From: an uncultured Acetatifactor sp.
GTDB taxonomy: Bacteria; Bacillota; Clostridia; Lachnospirales; Lachnospiraceae
Length of the DNA stretch: 5,615 nucleotides
Direction: 5' to 3'
Assembly (NCBI GenBank): GCA_948896875.1
Contig: CAQUWW010000169.1
Coordinates: forward strand, 316-5,930
The position numbers and the translations under genes were made by a program. Of the stretch, positions 1 through 5,288 are shown one piece after another. The notes under the pieces were generated by a model. It ran no database searches, was not told the origin of the DNA, and was given only the letters and a program-made list of their open reading frames with translations. Position 1 is the first letter of the stretch. Every line of letters begins with the position of its first letter.

Positions 1-716
1 GGAGTCCGGAAATACATGCGTCGCAACAGCAGCCGATGCCTGTGACGGAGACAAAATCCTATGCGAAAGACGCAGATGAGATAAACGGCGTACAGATGAA
101 TCTCTTCGAAGAAAAAATTCTCACCATGGAGAATCGGCTCAGATTTCAGGTGATCGGCCAGGTTTTCGATACCTACTGGCTGGTGGAGTTTGAAGATAAG
201 CTGCTGATAATTGACCAGCATGCCGCCCATGAAAAGGTGAATTATGAGAGAATGATGAAGCGATACAGGGAGAAAAGAATTCTTTCCCAGGGACTATTTC
301 CGCCGGTTATCATTAGCCTTTCCGGGCAGGAGGAAGCAATTTTGAAGGAGCATCTGGACACCTTTGCGGCTCTCGGGTTTGAGATAGAGGCATTTGGCGG
401 CAGCGAATATGCGCTGCGCAGTGTTCCGGTGGATTTATATGGATGCAATGAGAGAGAAATGTTTCTGGAAGTACTGGACGGACTTCTGGATGGATCCGGA
501 TTTGGTACAATCCGCGTCATCGAAGAAAAGATTGCTTCCATGTCCTGTAAAGCGGCTGTAAAAGGGAACCATAAGCTCAGTATTCCGGAGGTACAGACTT
601 TGCTTGACGAACTGCTTACCCTGGAAAATCCCTATAACTGCCCTCATGGCAGACCGACGATTATTACTATGACGAAGACGGAGATGGAAAGGAAATTCAA
701 GAGAATTGTTTCCTGA
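1..716 (+). CDS. mutL: DNA mismatch repair protein MutL, C-terminal part (5' end outside window)
   Basis: The reading frame is open from base 3 to the TGA at 714-716, so this is the last 237 residues of a longer gene; the N-terminal ATPase domain lies to the left of the window. What remains is a flexible linker followed by the dimerisation and endonuclease domain. Numbering from the internal ATG at 36, the metal-binding endonuclease motif DQHAAHEKVNYE is at 60-71, the SCKAAVKGNHK motif at 170-180, CPHGRPT at 202-208, and the terminal FKR at 221-223. These are the hallmarks of nicking MutL proteins, as in Bacillus, and not of the E. coli type that works with MutH. MutL couples MutS mismatch recognition to strand incision, in contact with the sliding clamp. 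The ATG at 36 lies inside the linker and is not a gene start. miaA follows within 13 bp, so the two are probably co-transcribed. Confidence 0.96.
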   Translation, partial: SPEIHASQQQPMPVTETKSYAKDADEINGVQMNLFEEKILTMENRLRFQVIGQVFDTYWLVEFEDKLLIIDQHAAHEKVNYERMMKRYREKRILSQGLFPPVIISLSGQEEAILKEHLDTFAALGFEIEAFGGSEYALRSVPVDLYGCNEREMFLEVLDGLLDGSGFGTIRVIEEKIASMSCKAAVKGNHKLSIPEVQTLLDELLTLENPYNCPHGRPTIITMTKTEMERKFKRIVS

Positions 717-729
717 CGGGAATAGGAAA

Positions 730-1737
730 ATGAAGAATGTCTGTGACGAAAAATGTCCTTTGATTGTGCTTTCCGGGCCTACTGCCGTTGGAAAGACAAA
801 ATTGTCCATTGCGCTGGCAAAAGCGCTGGGCGGTGAGATTGTCTCCGCGGATTCCATGCAGGTTTACAGAGGGATGAATATCGGATCCGCGAAGGTGACC
901 AAAGAGGAAATGCAGGGGGTTCCCCATCATATGATCGACATTCTGGACCCATGGGAGGAGTTCAGTGTGGCGGTTTTCAAGGAAAAATGCTGCCAGTGTC
1001 TGCCTGGTATTTATGAAAGAGGACATATCCCCATTGTCACGGGAGGTACCGGCTTCTATGTGCAGGCGCTGCTGAAAGATGTTGATTTTGCAGAAGATGC
1101 ACAGGACGGGGAAGTGCGGACCTGGCTGGAAGCAATGGCGGAGGAAAAGGGAGCGGCATACCTGCATGAAAGGTTGAACCAGGTTGATCCGGTTTCCGCA
1201 CAACAGATTCATGCCAATAATATCAAACGTACGATTCGGGCTTTAGAATATTTTTATTTGACGAACGAGCCCATATCGCGTCATAATGAGAGGGAGATGG
1301 CAAAATCTTCCGACTACAATTCCTGCTATTTTGTGCTGAACGATGTGAGAGAACAGCTTTATGCACGGATTGAGCAGCGCGTTGACGGTATGCTGCGGGA
1401 CGGACTTGTGGAAGAGGTGGCGCGGCTTCGCCATATGGGCTGTCACAGAGGAATGACTTCCATGCAGGGACTGGGATATAAGGAAATTCTCGGGTATCTG
1501 GAAGGTGAGACCACGCTGGAGGAGGCGGTGGACCTGCTGAAGCGGGACACAAGGCATTTTGCCAAGAGACAGCTTACCTGGTTCAGAAGAGAGAAAGATG
1601 TGATCTGGGTGAACAAAAACGAATTTGACTATAAGGAAGACAGGATACTGCAGCACATGCTGGAAATCATAGAGGAAAATGGATTGAAAGCGGGCGGGGA
1701 GCGCCGCGCAAAAGACGACGGAGAGAAAGATGAGTGA
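730..1737 (+). CDS. miaA: tRNA dimethylallyltransferase (IPP transferase) MiaA
   Basis: MiaA transfers a dimethylallyl group from dimethylallyl diphosphate to N6 of A37 in tRNAs that read codons starting with U, the first step toward ms2i6A. The protein is 335 residues, a normal length. Visible motifs are the P-loop GPTAVGKT (16-23), DSMQVYRGMNIGSAK (41-55), GGTGFYVQALL (105-115), KRTIRALE (166-173), GLGYKEI (247-253) and the C-terminal RHFAKRQLTWFR (275-286). I prefer the ATG at 730 because it puts the P-loop at the usual distance from the N-terminus, with GGGAA at 718-722 as a modest ribosome binding site. A TTG at 706 would add eight residues and overlap the mutL stop. The last dozen residues are a charged, poorly conserved tail encoded by locally GC-rich DNA. 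The stop overlaps the next gene by 8 bp. Confidence 0.96.
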   Translation: MKNVCDEKCPLIVLSGPTAVGKTKLSIALAKALGGEIVSADSMQVYRGMNIGSAKVTKEEMQGVPHHMIDILDPWEEFSVAVFKEKCCQCLPGIYERGHIPIVTGGTGFYVQALLKDVDFAEDAQDGEVRTWLEAMAEEKGAAYLHERLNQVDPVSAQQIHANNIKRTIRALEYFYLTNEPISRHNEREMAKSSDYNSCYFVLNDVREQLYARIEQRVDGMLRDGLVEEVARLRHMGCHRGMTSMQGLGYKEILGYLEGETTLEEAVDLLKRDTRHFAKRQLTWFRREKDVIWVNKNEFDYKEDRILQHMLEIIEENGLKAGGERRAKDDGEKDE

Positions 1738-3028
1738 GATAGAAAGACAATATCAAGAAATGGGAATTGACGACGATGTCTACGCCTATGGAAAAAGGAT
1801 TCTACAGGATCTGGAGGAACGGTTTCGTGATATCGATGAAATTGCCGAGTATAATCAACTGAAGGTACTTAAAGCCATGCAGGAATGTCAGGTCAGCGAG
1901 GCCTGCCTTTTGGGGACCAGCGGCTATGGCTATAACGATCTGGGAAGGGAGACTCTGGAAGCAGTCTATGCGAAAGTGTTTCACACAGAAGATGCGTTGG
2001 TCCGTCCGCAGATCACCTGTGGAACCCACGCGCTTGCGCTGGCTTTGATGAGCAATCTGCGCCCGGGCGACGAATTGCTTTCTCCCGTGGGAAAACCATA
2101 TGATACCCTGGAGGAGGTGATCGGCATACGGCCGTCAAAGGGTTCCCTTGCGGAATATGGTATCACTTACAGACAGGTGGATTTGCTGGAGGACGGCAGT
2201 TTTGATTATGAAAGCATTCGGAAAGCCATAACCGACCGGACCCGTCTGGTGACCATTCAGCGGTCCAAAGGCTATCAGACGAGGCCTACTTTTTCCGTAA
2301 AACAAATCGGAGAACTGATTTCCTTTGTGAAGGAAATTCGACCGGACATCCTCTGTATGACAGATAACTGCTACGGAGAATTTGTGGAGACAATCGAGCC
2401 AGGCGATGTGGGGGCAGATATGGTGGTAGGCTCCCTCATCAAAAATCCGGGGGGCGGTCTGGCCCCGGTGGGCGGGTATATTGCCGGGAAAAAAGAGTGC
2501 GTGGAGAATGCGGCTTACCGGCTCACCTCTCCCGGCCTTGGAAAAGAAGTGGGCGCATCTTTAGATGTGCTGAAATCCTTTTATCAGGGTTTGTTCCTGG
2601 CACCTACAGTGACGGCGGCAGCCTTAAAAGGCGCCATATTTGCGGCGAATCTGTATGAAAGGCTTGAGTTTGCTGTGATTCCGGACGGCCGGGAAAGCAG
2701 GCATGATATTATTCAGGCAGTTACATTTGGTTCCCCCGAGGCTGTCATTGCCTTCTGCCACGGGATTCAGGCGGCGGCGCCTGTGGACAGCCATGTGACC
2801 CCCGAGCCCTGGGATATGCCCGGATATGACGCACAGGTAATCATGGCGGCCGGCGCCTTTGTGTCCGGCTCCTCCATTGAGCTTTCCGCAGATGCCCCTA
2901 TCAAACCTCCCTACGCGGTGTATTTCCAGGGAGGGCTTACCTGGCCACATGCAAAATTTGGAATTTTGAAATCTCTGCAGGCCCTTGTAAACGCCGGGTT
3001 GGTGGATAAAAGCCGTCTGAGGCCATGA
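1730..3028 (+). CDS. PLP-dependent methionine gamma-lyase family protein (YnbB / 'aluminum resistance protein' family)
   Basis: This 432-residue protein belongs to the fold-type I pyridoxal-phosphate enzymes annotated as methionine gamma-lyase family or aluminum resistance protein (B. subtilis YnbB). The true substrate of this subgroup is not established to my knowledge, so I assign no reaction. Visible features fit a working PLP site: CGTHA at 97-101 in the position of the cofactor phosphate loop, D212 in TDNCYGEF (pairs with the pyridine nitrogen), and K238 in SLIKNPGGG as the likely Schiff-base lysine. The C-terminal domain ends with a conserved-looking TWPHAK stretch (404-409). No signal peptide or membrane segment is seen, so it should be cytoplasmic. 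The ATG at 1730 is preceded by GGAGAG (1720-1725) and lies inside the end of miaA, which suggests translational coupling. miaA next to this family recurs in Firmicutes. It appears to be the last gene of the left operon. Confidence 0.9.
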   Translation: MSEIERQYQEMGIDDDVYAYGKRILQDLEERFRDIDEIAEYNQLKVLKAMQECQVSEACLLGTSGYGYNDLGRETLEAVYAKVFHTEDALVRPQITCGTHALALALMSNLRPGDELLSPVGKPYDTLEEVIGIRPSKGSLAEYGITYRQVDLLEDGSFDYESIRKAITDRTRLVTIQRSKGYQTRPTFSVKQIGELISFVKEIRPDILCMTDNCYGEFVETIEPGDVGADMVVGSLIKNPGGGLAPVGGYIAGKKECVENAAYRLTSPGLGKEVGASLDVLKSFYQGLFLAPTVTAAALKGAIFAANLYERLEFAVIPDGRESRHDIIQAVTFGSPEAVIAFCHGIQAAAPVDSHVTPEPWDMPGYDAQVIMAAGAFVSGSSIELSADAPIKPPYAVYFQGGLTWPHAKFGILKSLQALVNAGLVDKSRLRP

Positions 3029-3068
3029 TTTTTGTAGAAAAAACGCAAAATAAAATCTATGATTTTTG

Positions 3069-3097
3069 TGTACAGTCCTGGAATTTTGTGGTACTAT
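3069..3097 (+). promoter_or_regulatory. Predicted sigma-A promoter for the DUF4321-radC-mreBC unit
   Basis: The -35 box is TGTACA (3069-3074, 4 of 6 matches to TTGACA) and the -10 box is TACTAT (3092-3097, 4 of 6 to TATAAT), separated by exactly 17 bp. The -10 is directly preceded by TGG (3089-3091), the TGn of an extended -10 element. Transcription would start near 3104, giving a leader of about 98 nt before the TTG start at 3202. The promoter sits in the only sizeable non-coding gap of the window, upstream of a closely spaced gene cluster. The call comes from consensus matching alone. Confidence 0.65.
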
Positions 3098-3144
3098 ATA
3101 TAAGCGAATGTTTATGGAAACAAAGGTATTGTGCACAGGATAAA

Positions 3145-3177
3145 GAACTGTTAAGAAATTTTATTTCTGCACAGTTC
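3145..3177 (+). promoter_or_regulatory. Two-part hairpin in the 5' leader of the DUF4321 gene
   Basis: GAACTGT (3145-3151) pairs perfectly with ACAGTTC (3171-3177). Inside it, after a 2x2 internal loop, AGAAAT (3154-3159) pairs perfectly with ATTTCT (3163-3168) around a 3-nt loop. No U-run follows; a purine-rich ribosome binding region comes next, so this is not an intrinsic terminator. It could affect mRNA stability or ribosome access, or be a protein-binding dyad in DNA. Chance is not excluded. It matches no riboswitch or known leader that I recognise. Confidence 0.4.
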
Positions 3178-3190
3178 GAGAGAGAAGGAA

Positions 3191-3195
3191 GAGGA
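3191..3195 (+). promoter_or_regulatory. Ribosome binding site that fixes the TTG start of the DUF4321 gene
   Basis: GAGGA lies six bases before the TTG at 3202, within a longer purine-rich run (3177-3196). It supports this TTG over the in-frame ATG at 3025, which overlaps the preceding gene's stop. Starting there would add a 59-residue leader that spans the promoter and does not resemble the family. Confidence 0.7.
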
Positions 3196-3201
3196 ATCGG
3201 A

Positions 3202-3441
3202 TTGAAGAAGGTTAACTGGGTACTGCTGATGCTGGTACTGGTAGGTTTTGTAATCGGCAGGTTTATCGGCACTTATTTTGAAGGCACTTTTTTAAATTAT
3301 GGACAGGCCTTCGGACTGAGTCAGCCTGTTGTACTTGATCTTGGCTTTTTCATACTGACTTTCGGCCTGACAATTCAGATTACCATAGCCAGTGTAATCG
3401 GTGTGGTTATCGCACTGGTAATATATCGGTTTATCAGGTAA
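3202..3441 (+). CDS. DUF4321 family small membrane protein (TTG start)
   Basis: This is a 79-residue, very hydrophobic protein. It starts KKVNW after the initiator, followed by a first membrane segment at about residues 6-24. A short middle part contains the NYGQAFGLS (32-40) and LDLGFFILTFGLTI (45-58) stretches that I recognise as typical of DUF4321. A long second hydrophobic region (about 46-75) ends in a basic YRFIR tail. The function of the family is unknown, and the protein should sit in the cytoplasmic membrane. I chose the TTG at 3202 because of its good ribosome binding site and because the length (about 80 residues) and N-terminus fit the family. It is the first gene after the predicted promoter, 43 bp before radC. 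In several clostridia the same family also lies near radC and mreB, which hints at, but does not prove, an envelope-related role. Confidence 0.82.
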   Translation: MKKVNWVLLMLVLVGFVIGRFIGTYFEGTFLNYGQAFGLSQPVVLDLGFFILTFGLTIQITIASVIGVVIALVIYRFIR

Positions 3442-3457
3442 GTTTCGGGCAGTCGCG

Positions 3458-3486
3458 ATGCGTCGGAGAAGGTGAAGGAGACGCAT
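3458..3486 (+). promoter_or_regulatory. Inverted repeat enclosing the radC ribosome binding site and start codon
   Basis: ATGCGTC (3458-3464) is perfectly complementary to GACGCAT (3480-3486), with a 15-nt loop. The right arm contains the first two bases of the radC ATG (3485) and the last G of its AAGGAG Shine-Dalgarno (3475-3480). If formed in mRNA, the stem would hide the start codon and dampen radC translation. The stem is only 7 bp, so this is a plausible but unproven control element. Confidence 0.3.
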
Positions 3487-4261
3487 GGAAATCGGGAGAA
3501 CGGAGAAGACCAGAGAAGAAAAGGTACTGAAGACACAGCAGGAAAAAGAGACAAAAAAGGATAAAAGTCCGAGAGCGGCAGGGGAGCTGCCTTATGAAAG
3601 GTTTCTGCGCTTTGGCCCTGAAAATCTGACCGAGGCAGAACTGCTGGCAATCATCATCCGGACAGGAACGAGAAAACGGAGCGCATTGGAGCTTGCGGAG
3701 GAAGTACTGCAGCTTGCCAGGTACCCAAAGGAAGGTCTGCTGGGATTGTATGATGTGACGCTGGACCAGCTTCAGCGTGTGCACGGAATTGGAGAAGTAA
3801 AGGCGGTAAAGCTGAAGTGTCTGGCAGAGCTTTCCATGCGTATGAGTGTGGCAAAAGCCAGAGAGGGATTGAATTTTTCTACTTCTGGACAGGTGGCGGC
3901 TTATTTTATGGAAAAGCTTCGTCATCGGGACACGGAATGTGTGGTGCTGGTCTGCCTGGATGCAAAAGGACAGATGATCTGTGAGAAAAAGTTATCTGAG
4001 GGCAGTGTCAATATGTCTTTGATTTCTCCCAGAGAGGTATTTCTGGCGGCATTGGAGAGCCGGGCAGTCAATATTCTGTTGGTGCATAATCATCCAAGCG
4101 GGGATCCCACGCCCAGCAAAGCGGACAGAGAGCTTACGGATAATGTGAGAGAAGCGGGAGACCATATGGGGATACCACTTCTGGATCATATTGTCATAGG
4201 GGACAATAGATATATCAGCTTCAAGGAGGCCGCATGGTTTTCGGAAGGCAGTTTACAATGA
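3485..4261 (+). CDS. radC: RadC family protein (JAMM/MPN-domain, UPF0758)
   Basis: The protein is 258 residues. After a charged, lysine- and glutamate-rich N-terminal tail (1-32) come the conserved PYERFLRFGPENLTEAELLA region (36-55) and IIIRTG (56-61). A helix-hairpin-helix-like segment, VHGIGEVKAVKLK, is at 99-111. The C-terminal metal-binding JAMM/MPN domain has the signature HNHPSGDPTPSKAD at 201-214, with H201, H203 and D214 as the likely zinc ligands. The closing LLDHIVIGDNRYISFKE (232-248) is also typical. Despite the name, the once-supposed role in DNA repair is not well supported and the biochemical activity is unsettled. The N-terminal tail is longer than in the usual RadC of about 225-230 residues, but no alternative ATG, GTG or TTG start exists between 3485 and the conserved core. 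AAGGAG (3475-3480) precedes the start at a short spacing of four bases. It is 16 bp from mreB, the standard Firmicute arrangement. Confidence 0.94.
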   Translation: MEIGRTEKTREEKVLKTQQEKETKKDKSPRAAGELPYERFLRFGPENLTEAELLAIIIRTGTRKRSALELAEEVLQLARYPKEGLLGLYDVTLDQLQRVHGIGEVKAVKLKCLAELSMRMSVAKAREGLNFSTSGQVAAYFMEKLRHRDTECVVLVCLDAKGQMICEKKLSEGSVNMSLISPREVFLAALESRAVNILLVHNHPSGDPTPSKADRELTDNVREAGDHMGIPLLDHIVIGDNRYISFKEAAWFSEGSLQ

Positions 4262-4262
4262 G

Positions 4263-4269
4263 AAAGGGG
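4263..4269 (+). promoter_or_regulatory. Ribosome binding site that fixes the TTG start of mreB
   Basis: AAAGGGG lies eight bases before the TTG at 4278, in the 16-bp gap after the radC stop. No ATG or GTG is available in frame between here and the conserved DLGT motif at residue 9. The ATG at 4258 that overlaps the radC stop is in another frame. Confidence 0.75.
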
Positions 4270-4277
4270 TTGTCATT

Positions 4278-5288
4278 TTGGCCAACAACGCATTCGGTAT
4301 CGATTTAGGTACCAATAACATTAAAATTTACAGCAGGAGCGACGATCATGTTCTGGTGGAAAAGAATATGATTGCCATCGAGAATAAGAAGGTTCTGTTC
4401 GCATATGGGAACTCTGCCTTTGATATGTATGAGAAGGCGCCGGGGAATATTCATATATCGTATCCCCTGTCCAACGGCGTGATTGCCGACATCAAAAATA
4501 TGGAGACCCTGGTCAGATACTTCATTACGGATCTGCAGAAGGGGGTAAACAAGCCGGCCGACTTTTATATTGCGGTTCCCACGGATGTAACCGAGGTGGA
4601 GAAAAGGGCCTTTTACGATTTGATTAAAGATGCAAATGTGAAGGCGAAGAAGATCATGGTGGTGGAGAAAGCCGTAGCGGATGGGCTTGGACTGGATATC
4701 GATGTGAAAAATTCTCAGGGTGTTCTGGTGGTCAATGTGGGATTCGAGACCACAGAAATTTCTATTTTATCTCTGGGAGGCATCGTTCTCAGCCGTCTGA
4801 TTAAGACGGGGGGACTTAAGTTTGACGAGGCAATACGCGCCGCTGTCAGAAAGGAATTCAGCCTGATTATCGGCGGCAGGACTTCGGAGATGGTGAAGAT
4901 CTCTCTGAGGGAGCTGGAAGAAGAAGGAAAGGGAGCCATCGTCTACGGCAGAGATATAGTGACAGGACTTCCCATAGAGAGAGAGATCCCTACGAAGCTG
5001 GTGGACGAGTGCCTTGAGGAACATTTTAATTCTATTATAGACAATGTAAAGGTGATTTTGGAGAGAACACCGCCGGAGCTTGCGGCAGATATTTACCGTC
5101 ACGGAATTTATCTCACGGGAGGTGCTTCCCAGATCAGCCATTTTGCGGAACGGCTGGCGGCCGGGACGGGACTGAAGGTAAATATCTCTGAGAATCCTGT
5201 TACAAGCGTAGTGATGGGACTTGCTAAAATCATAAAGGATGATAACTATAAATCCGTAGCTTATGCGATTGAAGGGATGAGCAGATGA
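4278..5288 (+). CDS. mreB: MreB/Mbl family actin-like rod-shape protein, divergent nucleotide site
   Basis: MreB proteins are bacterial actins that form membrane-bound filaments and guide lateral cell-wall synthesis together with MreC, MreD, RodA and PBP2. This copy has 336 residues, a typical length. The phosphate-1 motif FGIDLGTNN is at 6-14, the family stretch VPTDVTEVEKRAF at 100-112, SLGGIVLSRLIKTGG at 165-179, YGRDIVTGLP at 223-232, and the adenosine motif YLTGGASQ at 278-285. The phosphate-2 segment, which reads DIGGGTT in well-studied MreB proteins, is N153-V-G-F-E-T-T159 here, so the usual aspartate and two glycines are replaced; E130 remains at the approximate place of another active-site glutamate. 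The start is TTG at 4278. The gene is 16 bp after radC and overlaps mreC by 4 bp (ATGA), which supports the MreB assignment over a generic actin-like or DnaK-like ATPase. I cannot tell from this window whether a second mreB or mbl exists elsewhere. Confidence 0.93.
   Translation: MANNAFGIDLGTNNIKIYSRSDDHVLVEKNMIAIENKKVLFAYGNSAFDMYEKAPGNIHISYPLSNGVIADIKNMETLVRYFITDLQKGVNKPADFYIAVPTDVTEVEKRAFYDLIKDANVKAKKIMVVEKAVADGLGLDIDVKNSQGVLVVNVGFETTEISILSLGGIVLSRLIKTGGLKFDEAIRAAVRKEFSLIIGGRTSEMVKISLRELEEEGKGAIVYGRDIVTGLPIEREIPTKLVDECLEEHFNSIIDNVKVILERTPPELAADIYRHGIYLTGGASQISHFAERLAAGTGLKVNISENPVTSVVMGLAKIIKDDNYKSVAYAIEGMSR

Larger units (their letters stand above)
3029..3201 (+). other. Intergenic region between the left (mutL-miaA-ynbB-like) and right (DUF4321-radC-mreBC) blocks
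   Basis: This 173-bp stretch is the longest non-coding gap in the window and is AT-richer than the flanking genes. It holds the predicted promoter (3069-3097), the leader hairpin (3145-3177) and the ribosome binding site (3191-3195). No strong GC-rich hairpin with a T-run is present, so no intrinsic terminator is seen for the left block. An open frame runs through it from the ATG at 3025, but the encoded peptide looks like translated non-coding DNA. Confidence 0.7.

Noticed and set aside
706..729. TTG at 706 as the miaA start
   Set aside because: It adds eight non-family residues, overlaps the mutL stop, and its nearest purine run (688-695) is too far upstream; the ATG at 730 fits the family better. 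I cannot exclude it fully.
3052..3066. AAAATC / GATTTT inverted repeat as a terminator for the left block
   Set aside because: The stem has six pairs with a single G-C pair, far too weak for an intrinsic terminator.
3025..3069. 11-bp direct repeat ATGATTTTTGT (3025-3035 and 3059-3069)
   Set aside because: Short, AT-rich and partly made of the stop codon of the preceding gene; no target-site or mobile-element context. Most likely chance.
3025..3201. N-terminal extension of the DUF4321 gene from the ATG at 3025 (138 residues in total)
   Set aside because: The extra 59 residues would be encoded across the promoter and hairpin, do not look like a protein domain, and precede a well-placed ribosome binding site and TTG at 3202 that give the family's normal length.
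4257..4277. AATGA / TCATT inverted repeat around the mreB ribosome binding site
   Set aside because: Only five mostly A-T pairs with an 11-nt loop; unlikely to be stable.
242..5141. Open frames on the - strand, up to 171 codons, opposite mutL, miaA, ynbB-like, radC and mreB
   Set aside because: All lie opposite strongly supported genes and their translations show no recognisable domain. They are shadows of codon bias on the coding strand.
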